The position numbers and the translations under genes are program-made. A stretch of 64,000 nt of DNA from Clostridium beijerinckii. GTDB lineage: Bacteria > Bacillota > Clostridia > Clostridiales > Clostridiaceae. Position 1 is the stretch's first letter. Every line of letters starts with the position of its first letter. Below are positions 36,983-46,945 of the stretch, one piece after another. Below the pieces are notes generated by a model. It was not told the DNA's origin. It worked only from the letters and a program-made list of their open reading frames with translations, and made no database searches. The stretch spans positions 3,731,001 to 3,795,000 of the forward strand of contig NZ_CP144906.1 in the NCBI RefSeq assembly GCF_036699995.1, read 5' to 3'.

Positions 36983-37411
36983 TTAAATTCCTCCATTTAT
37001 AACTTTATTTTTTTCTATTTCTAATATAGAATTTTCTATATCTGCAATAGTAGTTGAATCTACATTTAATAAATAAGTAGATATATCAGAAGCTCTAGAA
37101 CTTAATTCTTGTTCTTCTTGAAATTGTTGTTGAATTGCATCTAATTCTTCTTGTGTTAAATATATAGGATTGAATTTCTTATTTTCCACATCTACTGAAT
37201 ATGATTTTATATTCTTAAATGTTTCATCTAAAGTACCATATTCTAACTCTATGAAATCTATTTCATCTATAGATTTGTCTTTTAATTGTGGATACATCTC
37301 AATATCCTGTTCTTTAGTTGTTTTTTCTACAGAGCCTTGCATTTCAGGGGTTATTACTAATACTTGTCCTGTATTTATATCATAATAAATTTTTGATTGT
37401 ATTTGATTCAT
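36983..37411 (-). CDS. conserved phage-type protein after the fibre gene
   Basis: A 142-residue acidic protein starting MNQIQSKIYYDINTGQVLVI with a Gln/Glu-rich C-terminal coil (LTQEELDAIQQQFQEEQEL). Proteins like this follow fibre genes in many clostridial and PBSX-like phages (XkdW position). A role in fibre assembly is a guess from position only. Confidence 0.6.
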   Translation of the reverse strand: MNQIQSKIYYDINTGQVLVITPEMQGSVEKTTKEQDIEMYPQLKDKSIDEIDFIELEYGTLDETFKNIKSYSVDVENKKFNPIYLTQEELDAIQQQFQEEQELSSRASDISTYLLNVDSTTIADIENSILEIEKNKVINGGI

Positions 37412-37430
37412 TTAAATTCACTCCTTTCTA

Positions 37431-38858
37431 TTATCCTATTGCAATCCACTTATAAGTTGCAGACCCGCAACCTGCAGGTAAACAAAAATTACCATAACTA
37501 GCACATGGTATTTGAGCTACATCTACAGTCGAATAGTAATCACCTTTTAATAGACATCCTCCAGTTGTGTCCGAACCTACATATCCCTCTGTCATACTTA
37601 TAGTTGGGACGTTACTATTACCATAATTAGCATATAATGTGTTTTCATATTCTGTTTTATATATAGTAGTACCATTATTGCATATTAAAACTATATATAA
37701 AGGAGTGAAATTTAATCCTGTTACTTCTATAAAAGGCCTATGGTTACCATATGGTTGAAATGAGTAAAACCAATGCCATTTAGTTGAATCTGAGCCTGAA
37801 TTTGAAACAGTAGTTCCAGTTGCATATTTATATCCACCTAAATTTTGAATTGTAGCAGTTCCATTTATTCCAAATATATTTTTCCCACTTAATATATTTT
37901 CTGCAGTAAAGTCAGCATCATATGCGTATACCCAGCAGTTTGCATCGCCACTCCAATATCCCTGTGCAGGTTTTAAATATAGTGTGCCAGCAGCATTTAA
38001 ACCTGTGCTTATGCATGCTTCCTGTTCGTGTGTAGCCATCGTTCCAGTTAATTTGCTTCCATTTACATAAGCAGTTCGTGAAGCTAATATTTGAGCAGCA
38101 GTAGCATTTGCATCTGAAGTATCTACTACACTGATTTTTCCATTTACTCCAAATATTGTAGATCCTAATTTAATATTTCCAGTAACTAAATTTGCATCTC
38201 CTAATATAGTTTGAGTACCTGCAAGATATTGATTAGCTGCTATTGTTTGATTAGCTGTTCCTGGTGTAATAGTAGCTGTTCCTTTTGTTGTTATACTTTG
38301 AGTTACTGTTCCGCCAGTTGTATATCCTGCTGGAATCGTATAAGAACCATTAATAGCTAAAGTAGTTCCTAATGCTCCATTATTAGGCATAGTTCCTGTA
38401 ACTTGTCCACTATCGACTGTTGCTGTTTGACCGCTTAATATTTGGGGAGCGGTTGCTGTTCCTCCACCTCCTTTACCCAATACAATAAAATTTGTACCAT
38501 TGTAGCATAATTGATATGGAAATCCCGCCTTTAATCCTCCACTAACAATTGCATTACCCGAACTGTCTAAAATTGTTTTAGCTCCAAGCCCATTAATATT
38601 TAGTGTACTTGCTCCTGTACTAGCTGTTCCTATTTTCACTCTGACTGTTAAACCATCTGCATATGCTGTAATTTTACTATTAGTTGCTGTATAAGTATTA
38701 GTTCCACTTGTGGTTCCACAATAATAAATTCTATCTTGCGTCATATCAGACAATGTTGCATTAACATTTGAATCTCCAAATTTAACAATTGATGCATCAG
38801 TATGTGGGTAATATATATTTCCTGTACTATCTTGTATTTCTATGTTTTTTGTTGCCAT
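37431..38858 (-). CDS. tail fibre protein
   Basis: A 475-residue protein. The N-terminus (TKNIEIQDSTGNIYYPHTDA) resembles phage fibre attachment regions. The middle is built of Thr/Gly/Asn-rich repeats with recurring AAQILSG..A.V.G..VTGTM blocks, typical of phage tail-fibre repeats. The last 120 residues (WHWFYSFQPYGNHRPFIEV onward) form a distinct tip that probably binds the target cell. It follows the collagen-like fibre gene by 12 bases. Confidence 0.78.
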   Translation of the reverse strand: MATKNIEIQDSTGNIYYPHTDASIVKFGDSNVNATLSDMTQDRIYYCGTTSGTNTYTATNSKITAYADGLTVRVKIGTASTGASTLNINGLGAKTILDSSGNAIVSGGLKAGFPYQLCYNGTNFIVLGKGGGGTATAPQILSGQTATVDSGQVTGTMPNNGALGTTLAINGSYTIPAGYTTGGTVTQSITTKGTATITPGTANQTIAANQYLAGTQTILGDANLVTGNIKLGSTIFGVNGKISVVDTSDANATAAQILASRTAYVNGSKLTGTMATHEQEACISTGLNAAGTLYLKPAQGYWSGDANCWVYAYDADFTAENILSGKNIFGINGTATIQNLGGYKYATGTTVSNSGSDSTKWHWFYSFQPYGNHRPFIEVTGLNFTPLYIVLICNNGTTIYKTEYENTLYANYGNSNVPTISMTEGYVGSDTTGGCLLKGDYYSTVDVAQIPCASYGNFCLPAGCGSATYKWIAIG

Positions 38859-38870
38859 TTGTTTTCCTCC

Positions 38871-39653
38871 TTACATAGTCTTTAGAAATAATTTGACTTG
38901 TGTTCCACTTGCATAATCAGTACCAACTTTAATACTTGCTCCGTCTGCTCCTGCCGGCCCTTGTGGGCCAGTTGCACCAGTTGGTCCAGCAGCACCTGTT
39001 GCGCCTGTTGCTCCTTTTAAACATATTGAATATACCCATTTTGCTGTACTTGCGTCTCCTGAAGCTGTACATACATATACATTTCCTGTGCTTGTATTAA
39101 AATATTGATCGTTTACTAAAGCTGAAATTATACCACTTCCAGTAAAAACTGTTGCTGATGTGCTAGTTCCTGTTATTGTGGTTCCACTATACCATTGAGA
39201 TCCTCTAATCCCAGCTGCTCCTTGTTGGCCTTGTATACCTTGGATTCCTTGTGGCCCCTGCATACCTGTTGCTCCGCTAAGATCTGTTATATATGTGTAT
39301 GCTGTTGAGCCCTTAACATATAATTTTGCATTATCAGCATCATTAACATTTCCAGTGTCTATTAACACAAAGCTCCCTATTTTTAGTCCATCTGTAGCAA
39401 ATCCTGTATTCATAGCTGAAACTGAACTATACACTTTTGCGATTGTAAAAGGATCTCCAGCTGGTCCTTGCACACCTTGTATACCTTGAACCCCTTGAGG
39501 GCCTTTCAATAATCCTCCATCTAACTTTTGTTGAAATGTTTGTCCATCAGCAAATGTAACTGCATCTGCGCTTGTTAATACATTTACTTCCTTTAATACT
39601 GCACCTGTACTTTCATCTAATAATTGAACCCTTACTTTATCTAAATTTGCCAT
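38871..39653 (-). CDS. collagen-like fibre protein
   Basis: A 260-residue fibre component. Three Gly-X-Y stretches (GPQGVQGIQGVQGPAGDP, GPQGIQGIQGQQGAAGIRG and GATGATGAAGPTGATGPQGP) separate two globular pieces. Trimeric collagen-like shafts are common in phage fibres. The N-terminus (MANLDKVRVQLLDESTG) matches its partner fibre's attachment style. The 39654-39823 gap upstream is AT-rich and holds only its ribosome site. Confidence 0.78.
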   Translation of the reverse strand: MANLDKVRVQLLDESTGAVLKEVNVLTSADAVTFADGQTFQQKLDGGLLKGPQGVQGIQGVQGPAGDPFTIAKVYSSVSAMNTGFATDGLKIGSFVLIDTGNVNDADNAKLYVKGSTAYTYITDLSGATGMQGPQGIQGIQGQQGAAGIRGSQWYSGTTITGTSTSATVFTGSGIISALVNDQYFNTSTGNVYVCTASGDASTAKWVYSICLKGATGATGAAGPTGATGPQGPAGADGASIKVGTDYASGTQVKLFLKTM

Positions 39654-39823
39654 TATATGATCATCCTTTCTTATTGACTGTTTTAATCATCATTTACATG
39701 AATATTTAATTTTTAATATATATCGCAATTAAGTTTCTACATTACACAATTAATTGACTGCTTGGCTTACTAGCGATTCAAATGTAAATTTATTATTTCA
39801 CTATATACATTATTTTTAGCTTC

Positions 39824-40477
39824 CTATTGAACTATTTTAATACCCATATTGGGACTTACCTTTACATTGTCTGCAAAGCCATTGGTTATTTTATCTGTTA
39901 TTTTAAAATACAAAGTATCACTTGTTCTATCAGCTATAGCTGGCAATGTCTCATTAATATACAATTGCATTTTTCCTGATAACTTAGCACTGACTTCTTG
40001 AAATTTTGACTGTAGTATTTGTATATCTCCTTTAGTTGCGACTACTAAATTTGGATCTATCTTAAGATCTATGCTGCTTGCATTGCTGACTTCTAGTACG
40101 ATTTTTATGACTAAATCTTTTGTGCTTCCTTCTAAAATTGTTGGTTTATAGGTCTCTGATAATTTGGTGATGGCAATCATATCTCCAGCGTCATCAAAAA
40201 TACCAGCTTCTCTGATGAAAAAGCCTCCATCAGCTGCTGGTATTACTGTTTCTGCAACTATCCAATTTGCATTTGATTCATCGACTGAAATTGCACTTAT
40301 ATTGCCTGACCAAACTTCTTTTACAATTGAGGTTTGATCTTCTGAAGGTTCATAATATGAGCCGTTTCCATCTCCGACTTTTAGGGTTTTAAAATTTACT
40401 TTACTGCCTGAAACTGCTGAAGCTGATAATTTCTTTCTTCCTAATTTTGTTAACATTGTATAAAATTTTTCTGCCAA
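39824..40477 (-). CDS. phage tail-collar/fibre N-terminal protein
   Basis: A 217-residue protein beginning MAEKFYTMLTKLGRKKLSAS, the start typical of tail-fibre attachment (DUF3751/phage_tail_collar) domains, with GGFFIREAGIFDDAGDMIAI in the centre. It joins the fibres to the baseplate. It follows the DUF2313 gene with one base between. Confidence 0.83.
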   Translation of the reverse strand: MAEKFYTMLTKLGRKKLSASAVSGSKVNFKTLKVGDGNGSYYEPSEDQTSIVKEVWSGNISAISVDESNANWIVAETVIPAADGGFFIREAGIFDDAGDMIAITKLSETYKPTILEGSTKDLVIKIVLEVSNASSIDLKIDPNLVVATKGDIQILQSKFQEVSAKLSGKMQLYINETLPAIADRTSDTLYFKITDKITNGFADNVKVSPNMGIKIVQ

Positions 40478-40478
40478 A

Positions 40479-41183
40479 TTAACTCATCTCCTTACTGGGA
40501 TATATTGTTATGCTTTCTGAACCTGTACATTGGCTGATACTACTTTCCATTTTTCCGCTGAATTCAATATTTTTAGCTCCCCATGGATAAACTGTCATAG
40601 TTTCTCCCATAATTGATGCTAAACCATAGTACATTTCTGATTGGTTCATGGATATTAGTTTATACTTAACGCCTAAATGTGCTGGCTTAGCTATTTCTAT
40701 TGAATCGTACAAACTATCTAAAGCATAAGGAAAGCCTGTATCACTTATTAAATTTACTTGGAAATAGTATTCTGGATTATTCTGAATTATTTCAGCTTCT
40801 GAAACAAAGCTTTTACAAATCTGCTTTATTACTTCAACTGTTGTTGTACCTTTAGAGTTAAGCTTTGCTAATACCCTTGCTCTTCTTTCTTCAATTGATT
40901 TAGCATTATTTGTAGTTATTCCAACTCGTTTTTCCCATAGTTTCAAGCCCCATTCAGTTGCAGTTTGAGGCAAAATTTGCAGGAATAAATCCGAAATATC
41001 CAAGCCTAATTTATCGAAGAGATTTCCGTAAGCATTAAATATTTCCTGGAAAATATAGCTATTTTTCATTTCATCAATAACATAGCTTTCTAGCTTATCT
41101 TTTGACTCATTTGCACTATTTTCACTTGAAGTACTTGCAATCTTAATATTTTCAAATCCTTCTAAATCAGCTGCATTATTCAT
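40479..41183 (-). CDS. baseplate protein, DUF2313 (YmfQ/XkdU)
   Basis: A 234-residue baseplate component. The N-terminal half has WGLKLWEKRVGI and RRARVLAKLNSKGTTTVE, the signature of the YmfQ/XkdU family (gp48 of Mu). These proteins form the baseplate wedge with protein J. Its start overlaps the end of the baseplate J gene by eight bases. Confidence 0.85.
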   Translation of the reverse strand: MNNAADLEGFENIKIASTSSENSANESKDKLESYVIDEMKNSYIFQEIFNAYGNLFDKLGLDISDLFLQILPQTATEWGLKLWEKRVGITTNNAKSIEERRARVLAKLNSKGTTTVEVIKQICKSFVSEAEIIQNNPEYYFQVNLISDTGFPYALDSLYDSIEIAKPAHLGVKYKLISMNQSEMYYGLASIMGETMTVYPWGAKNIEFSGKMESSISQCTGSESITIYPSKEMS

Positions 41184-42285
41184 AAATTATCCCTCCCAAA
41201 GATGCCTTATCTTCATCAGCCGTAATTATATTTTTAGTATCATTGTTTATTTTTACTGAAGATATATCATTAACTCCAGCTGTCATTACTACCTTTGCCT
41301 CAACAGTATTTATTTTTACAACGCCGCCTACTGGAATTGTTTTAAAATAATTATCAAGAGACTCTTTTATATTGTCTTTAACATCCTTTATATCAAATCC
41401 ATCTAATGCAGTAAGACCAAGTATATTAACATCAATTTTTAATGGATTGACTGACACTACAGTTACTGTAGCCCCTATTGGCGCCTTACCACTTCCTTGA
41501 CCATCTACTGGATCTATATATTGTTTAACTTTTTGTACTATAGTATCATCTAACTGCATTCCATTATTTCCTGCAACTATTACCTTTACAGTTCCATTTC
41601 CATTCATTCCATTACTTTTATCCCAAAGAGGTTTTACTTTCACATATTCAACACCAGATATCTGAAGAGCCCATTTTTCATAATCATATATATTTCCACT
41701 GCTGCTCTCTTCTCTCTCTTTAGATATGATTCTTTCTAATAAATTTTCACTAGTTTCAGTATCAGTTCCACTGGTAGTTGCACTTTCATTTTTCACATTA
41801 GTTATCCCATTTATTTTAATAGGTATTTCAACTATAGCATTAGCTGGAACATTATATTTAGAACCTATTTCTATTGCTTTAATTCCTAGTATGCATTTTC
41901 CATTTTTAATTTTTCCTTGAGATGTCACCTTATATTTTAAGCCTTCAACAGTTTGAACTATGCTGTTCTCATATATTATAGAATTTTCTAACCCTAAAAA
42001 AGTCACTTGCCCCACTGAATATAAACCTTGCTTCCTCTCTAAGCCATGTCTTGCTGCATCTTTATCTATAAATTTATCATATTCATCTTGAGGAACCTCT
42101 GGAGCTTCCTCACCAAATACTAATTTCAAAATTGTATCTAGAGCCTTATAATAATCTGCTATGGTTTTAGCAGATGGAGCAATCGCATCATATACAAAAT
42201 ATCCTTCACTTTTTGATATTCCAGAATCAATACTATCTAGCATTTGTGATCTTAAATTTTCTTCAGTATTATTTTCATACATCAA
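41176..42285 (-). CDS. baseplate J-like protein (XkdT)
   Basis: A 369-residue wedge protein of the gpJ/gp47 family. Recognisable parts are DKDAARHGLERKQGLYSVGQ near the N-terminus, GSKYNVPANAIV, and the central TETSENLLERIISKEREESS followed by YDYEKWALQISGVEYVKVKP. It overlaps both neighbours, indicating coupled translation. Confidence 0.9.
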   Translation of the reverse strand: MMYENNTEENLRSQMLDSIDSGISKSEGYFVYDAIAPSAKTIADYYKALDTILKLVFGEEAPEVPQDEYDKFIDKDAARHGLERKQGLYSVGQVTFLGLENSIIYENSIVQTVEGLKYKVTSQGKIKNGKCILGIKAIEIGSKYNVPANAIVEIPIKINGITNVKNESATTSGTDTETSENLLERIISKEREESSSGNIYDYEKWALQISGVEYVKVKPLWDKSNGMNGNGTVKVIVAGNNGMQLDDTIVQKVKQYIDPVDGQGSGKAPIGATVTVVSVNPLKIDVNILGLTALDGFDIKDVKDNIKESLDNYFKTIPVGGVVKINTVEAKVVMTAGVNDISSVKINNDTKNIITADEDKASLGGIIYE

Positions 42286-42715
42286 TTGTCACCTCCCCAC
42301 ATTCAGTTATTGCTGTAAAAGTTATGGTTAAAATATCATTGTTTTTATCCACCTCAAAGTTTTTTACGCCTAATATGTGCTGATTTTCCTTTAAGCATTC
42401 TAAAGTTAACCTTTTAGCCTCACTTTCAATTAAACTTTTACTGAACCCTTTACCAATTATTTTTTCAAATTCATTTCCATATGCACCACTGTAAATTGGA
42501 TACTTTCCTTTGCTTGTTTTAAGAGATTTCCATATCCATATTTTTAGTGCTTCTATTCCTTCTACAATTTGAAATTTTCCATCCTTAAGTTTAAAATCAT
42601 TTTTTTCAAAATCCCAGGCATATTCTTTAGGAATATCTGTAACTTTCTCTTCTTGTGAAAATGCCGCAAGTTTATTTGCCATGTTTAAGTTTGTTTCAGG
42701 TAATATACTAGCCAC
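42275..42715 (-). CDS. baseplate protein, DUF2634 (XkdS)
   Basis: A 146-residue protein of the DUF2634/gp25-like group. WDFEKNDFKLKDGKFQIVEG and YPIYSGAYGNEFEKIIGKGF are typical. gp25 relatives form part of the wedge that starts sheath assembly. It overlaps the next upstream gene by eight bases. Confidence 0.85.
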   Translation of the reverse strand: MASILPETNLNMANKLAAFSQEEKVTDIPKEYAWDFEKNDFKLKDGKFQIVEGIEALKIWIWKSLKTSKGKYPIYSGAYGNEFEKIIGKGFSKSLIESEAKRLTLECLKENQHILGVKNFEVDKNNDILTITFTAITECGEVTIDV

Positions 42716-43031
42716 TACATTTCACCACCTTACAAAGTATTATCCATGTTTGATTATCTTTAGTAGGTAAGACTGCTAGCTCATCGCCAATTTTAATTGT
42801 ATCTAGAAAGCTTACTGCAGTACCATCAGTATTTGTTACTGATGCTTGTCTTGAATATCCTGATAATAAGTAATCAGCTATATAAAGATCCTCCTTATAT
42901 AGCTGCAAATCATTTGTTTGAATTATTATTTCAGGAGGTGGAGAATTAACCTTAGCAATGCATATGGAAAGAGGATTACTTTCTGCACCTTTTCTTTTCA
43001 TTAAATTTAACATTTTTACATATGGATCCAT
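42708..43031 (-). CDS. DUF2577 protein (XkdR)
   Basis: A 107-residue beta-rich protein of the DUF2577 family, which occupies the XkdR position. MDPYVKMLNLMKRKGAES and the small C-terminal barrel (LDTIKIGDELAVLPTKDNQ) fit. It is part of the central spike region; no catalytic residues are expected. Confidence 0.82.
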   Translation of the reverse strand: MDPYVKMLNLMKRKGAESNPLSICIAKVNSPPPEIIIQTNDLQLYKEDLYIADYLLSGYSRQASVTNTDGTAVSFLDTIKIGDELAVLPTKDNQTWIILCKVVKCSG

Positions 43032-44035
43032 TAGCTATCAACCTCCTGTAAATCCATTTTGTTACTTAAGCTTACTGTAAGCTTCATTGTATATTTTCCT
43101 GTTCCACATTCCCAGGTGTGAGTATCAGCATTAACATAAAGAGTTGCATCTTTCAATATGTCTAAATACCATATTTTTGCCTTAACAGCATACCCCGTTA
43201 AGCAGCTATAATTACCAATAGCTTCAATTTCTATTTCTTCACTGAAGCCATATAACTTATTTTGTGCTACTTCATATGTGTTGTTATCATCTTCCACTGT
43301 GTACGATGTCTGGAAAACACCATATCTTTTTACAAGCTCTGAATTTTCCACTTGATCTACGTAGTTATTGTTAACGTCAAAAATTTTCACTCTGTTTATC
43401 ATATTTTCTAAAGAATCTTTGTAACTCATATCTATTATGTTGTTATTGTACAAATCCACATTAGCAGATTGAAGCAAATAATCTGATATTATTTGCCCCT
43501 TCTCAATTACATTGAACGTATCAGCTTTCATAATAGGAACATATTGTTTTCCATTTTGCTTGCTAACTTCACTATAGCACTGCATTATTATGCTATAATA
43601 ACTCTTATCTACACATAGTCTACCTATCGGCATTCCAGTTTCCACTACATTACCAACTTTGATGTTTAATTCTTCACAAGCCTTATATACAACACTTTCT
43701 GGAGACATATTCTTAATATTCATGCTTGTTGATGAACTCATGATAAACCTCATATAATCATAGCAAGTAAAAGTTTCCTCCTGATTTGAACTTCCTAAAG
43801 TCCTATCTACAACTTCACCTCTAAAAATTTCTCCATAAGTTTCATCTACAATCTTTATTAGCGTCCCTGGACATATTTGAACTCTAGGCTGATTTATATC
43901 TGATAAGGAATATAACATGCTAAATGAGCATTTTCTTGCAGGCTGATCTATTGATGCTGATAATTCAATACTTTTGCAAACTGGAGTTATATCTGTTAAA
44001 AGCCAACCTTCATATAAGCTGTATATTTTAATCAT
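43031..44035 (-). CDS. tail hub protein (XkdQ/gpD-like)
   Basis: A 334-residue protein with the beta-strand architecture of phage hub proteins (gp44/XkdQ). Visible are QPARKCSFSMLYSLSD, GTLIKIVDETYGEIFRGEVV and a later VKIFDVNNNYVDQVENSELV domain. It would form the trimeric hub below the tube. It overlaps the upstream gene by four bases. Confidence 0.84.
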   Translation of the reverse strand: MIKIYSLYEGWLLTDITPVCKSIELSASIDQPARKCSFSMLYSLSDINQPRVQICPGTLIKIVDETYGEIFRGEVVDRTLGSSNQEETFTCYDYMRFIMSSSTSMNIKNMSPESVVYKACEELNIKVGNVVETGMPIGRLCVDKSYYSIIMQCYSEVSKQNGKQYVPIMKADTFNVIEKGQIISDYLLQSANVDLYNNNIIDMSYKDSLENMINRVKIFDVNNNYVDQVENSELVKRYGVFQTSYTVEDDNNTYEVAQNKLYGFSEEIEIEAIGNYSCLTGYAVKAKIWYLDILKDATLYVNADTHTWECGTGKYTMKLTVSLSNKMDLQEVDS

Positions 44036-44511
44036 ATATTACCACCCAATATATTATTTACATCAGTTAAACTAAAGCTTGCCCCCCACTGACCTACAAT
44101 TTTTTCATTTAACTTTAATGCCTTATACTGCTTTAATGCTAAAGTAAAGTTTATATCCCCAGTTCCATCATTTTCTCCATACTCAAAAGTTTCTATAGAG
44201 AATAGATCATTGATATCTGTGTTTGTAAGTATCACTCTTATTGGCTTTTTACTTTTTCTCCAAGCTTCTATTTGTGCAACACACTCAAATGGTTTAGGAA
44301 TATCTGAATATGCACAAAATTTATATTTATGAGCAGGAAAAAAGCTCTCAAAAGATATTTCTGAAAGCTTTGAATCTCCTAATATATTTATTTCTCCAAT
44401 TGATTCTACACTAACTACTGAATTGTTGTTAGCTAATTTAAGTGAATAACTAGAAGGTGGTACAGGAAGTTGTAACCATGTATCGTCTTGATTAAACCAA
44501 AATTCTATCAT
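44032..44511 (-). CDS. XkdP-like protein lacking LysM
   Basis: A 159-residue protein with the N-terminal domain of XkdP (WLQLPVPPSSYSLKLANNNS, IRVILTNTDINDLFSIETFE). PBSX XkdP and most relatives carry a C-terminal LysM domain; this one ends before that point, so only the structural part remains. It would sit between tape measure and hub. Confidence 0.78.
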   Translation of the reverse strand: MIEFWFNQDDTWLQLPVPPSSYSLKLANNNSVVSVESIGEINILGDSKLSEISFESFFPAHKYKFCAYSDIPKPFECVAQIEAWRKSKKPIRVILTNTDINDLFSIETFEYGENDGTGDINFTLALKQYKALKLNEKIVGQWGASFSLTDVNNILGGNI

Positions 44512-44524
44512 TTTAAAATACCTC

Positions 44525-46945
44525 CTAACTCATTCCAAGAGCTGTTTGACTCAATTTATTGGCTAGAGCTGTTGCAATTTTATCTATATCGCTTTCTTCT
44601 CTGATTATTATAGAATCTGCAAGCTTTGCTATTGTTATTGCAAATCCATTTTGTGAGCTATCATCTTTAGTTAATCCAGAAGCACCTTTAAATCCTTGGC
44701 TACTAGTCTTGCTTCCTGATGATAAATTTTTATTTACACCAGTTTTTATTCCTACTGCAAGATCTTTAATTGGTTCAGTTACTAAATGAGTATTAACTTT
44801 AATACCACGACCCATACCTTTTAAAAAGTCCGGCATCCATGTTTCGTAATCTGTAAGAGGACCTTTATCTGGAACTGAGAAATGAAGAAATGATCTTATC
44901 CTATCGGCTACACCTGAAATAGCATCTTCAATATAACCTACTGCTCCTTTTATACCATCTACAATTCCCATTATCATATCTTTACCCCAACTAATAGCAG
45001 TTTTAGCCATGTCTTTAAATATTGAACCTATTGCATTTAATATATTTCTTATAATATCTATGGCACCATTAAATACTGTTCCCACAGTACTTTTTATAGT
45101 ATTCCATGCACCTGACCAATCTCCATTTATAACTTGCATTACAGTTTTAATCACTCCTGTTATTACGTTAAGTACAGTCATGATTACTGTTTTAATTATG
45201 TTAAATGCTGAAGACACTACTGCTTTTATAGTCTGCCCATGAACATTCCAAAAGGCCATTATCATATTTAAAGCAGTGCTTATAACAGTTTTAATGGCTG
45301 TCATAACAGTCGTAATAGTTTGTTTTATACGTGGCCAGTTAGACATTACAAAGCTTATTAATTTACTAAAAATTTGAATTGCAAATGTTAATACTGGTTT
45401 TAATATAGAGTTCCAAACTGATTGAATTCCTTTAAATACATTTTGAATTATACTCTTTATTTTAGGCATATTAGCTTGAATAAAGGTTACTATTGATTTA
45501 ACTACTGTTATTATTTTATTAATTGTCTGTGTCACAATATTTCCAACCTTAGGTCCAAATAAATTAGTAAATAAAGCTCCTATTCCTTGAGCTGCACTTC
45601 CTGTTTTCTTGAAGGTGTCTATTGCAGCTTTTGCAGCACCTGAAATCTTATTAAATACTCCCATAACTATATCTCTTATTCCACCAAAATTTGTAGCAAA
45701 AGCAACTGCGAGTAATCCAACTACTCCAATTATTATTTGAAGAGGTAATGGCAATTTAGTAAAAATTCCAAATATAGATGAAAAGCTCTTTGAAACTACA
45801 CCTTTAATCTTTTCAAAACTTCCAGCTAGTCCCTGCAATGGTGCTGATAGAGAAGGAGTTAACGCACCAACTTTTCCCATTGATTGTTTAGCTATATTTA
45901 AGACATTAGATCCCTTACTTCCAATTCCAGCTGATTTTACAGTCCTTGATACTTTAGCACTATTTAATTTAGGAATTTTTTGAGCTACTTTTGAAGCCCG
46001 TTTTCCTATACCGTCAGTAGCTTTTTTGACCAAATCATTATCTTTAAAGGTTTTAAAGAAATCAGATACAGTACTTTTTACATTTTTAATCTCATCTTTC
46101 GCATTTATAAAATTAGTTGCCAAGTCTTCAACTGTTTTTGATGCATTAGATATTGATTTAACTACCTCTTTAGCTTTCTGTCCAATATTTTCAATAGATC
46201 TTTCCCCAGTGTTATTTGTAAAGGCTTGTATTAAATCCGAAACAGACGTTCTTACATTTCCTACTGCATCTTTTGTATCATTAAAGCTGTTTTTAACTTT
46301 ACCTACTGATTCTGATGCTTTAGATATTGCTTGTACGCTTTCTGTTGCTTTTGAAGCCACTGGTGCTAGACCTTCTACTGCCTTTTTAGCTTTCTGAACT
46401 CCATCAACAGCCTTTCCTATTACTTGTCCGCCTTTATTCAAGACTCCTGAGGCTTTCCCCCCATTGGATTTAGGAAATTTCTGAGATACTTTTGAAGCCT
46501 GTTTTCCTATAAAATTAATAGATTTTTTACCCAAGTCAGTACCTGCAAAAGCCTTATACAAATTCGATGCAGTGTTTTTTACATTTTCAATCTCATCCTT
46601 TGTATTCTTAAAACTAGTTCTCATGTCTTCAGCTGCTTTTGATACATTAGATATTGATTGAACTACTCCTCTAGCTTTCTCTCCAATATTTTCAATAGAT
46701 CTTTCCCCAGTATTATCTGTAAATGCTTGTATCAAATCGAAAACAGCTGATCTTGTATTTCCTACTGCATCTCTTGTATTTTTAAAGCTACTTTCGAGTT
46801 TATCTACTGATTCTGATGCTTTAGATATTGCTTTCACACTTTCAGATGCCTTTGAAGCTACTGGTGATAGACTATCAATTGCCTTTTGAGATTTTTGAGC
46901 CCCATCAATAACTTTTAATAATGCTGAATCTAGTTCAAACGGCAT
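44525..46945 (-). CDS. tape measure protein with an internal tandem duplication
   Basis: An 806-residue tape measure protein. Residues about 12-178 and 179-345 are two copies of one unit, each with PVASKASESV.AISKASESV, DLIQAFT.NTGERSIENIG and KQASKVSQKFPK-type segments. A membrane-like region follows (about 405-430), then long amphipathic helices and a C-terminal TMP domain with SWGKDMIMGIVDGIKGA. Tail length scales with this protein. Its ATG overlaps the stop of the frameshifted chaperone (TAATG), so the two are coupled. Confidence 0.9.
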   Translation of the reverse strand: MPFELDSALLKVIDGAQKSQKAIDSLSPVASKASESVKAISKASESVDKLESSFKNTRDAVGNTRSAVFDLIQAFTDNTGERSIENIGEKARGVVQSISNVSKAAEDMRTSFKNTKDEIENVKNTASNLYKAFAGTDLGKKSINFIGKQASKVSQKFPKSNGGKASGVLNKGGQVIGKAVDGVQKAKKAVEGLAPVASKATESVQAISKASESVGKVKNSFNDTKDAVGNVRTSVSDLIQAFTNNTGERSIENIGQKAKEVVKSISNASKTVEDLATNFINAKDEIKNVKSTVSDFFKTFKDNDLVKKATDGIGKRASKVAQKIPKLNSAKVSRTVKSAGIGSKGSNVLNIAKQSMGKVGALTPSLSAPLQGLAGSFEKIKGVVSKSFSSIFGIFTKLPLPLQIIIGVVGLLAVAFATNFGGIRDIVMGVFNKISGAAKAAIDTFKKTGSAAQGIGALFTNLFGPKVGNIVTQTINKIITVVKSIVTFIQANMPKIKSIIQNVFKGIQSVWNSILKPVLTFAIQIFSKLISFVMSNWPRIKQTITTVMTAIKTVISTALNMIMAFWNVHGQTIKAVVSSAFNIIKTVIMTVLNVITGVIKTVMQVINGDWSGAWNTIKSTVGTVFNGAIDIIRNILNAIGSIFKDMAKTAISWGKDMIMGIVDGIKGAVGYIEDAISGVADRIRSFLHFSVPDKGPLTDYETWMPDFLKGMGRGIKVNTHLVTEPIKDLAVGIKTGVNKNLSSGSKTSSQGFKGASGLTKDDSSQNGFAITIAKLADSIIIREESDIDKIATALANKLSQTALGMS

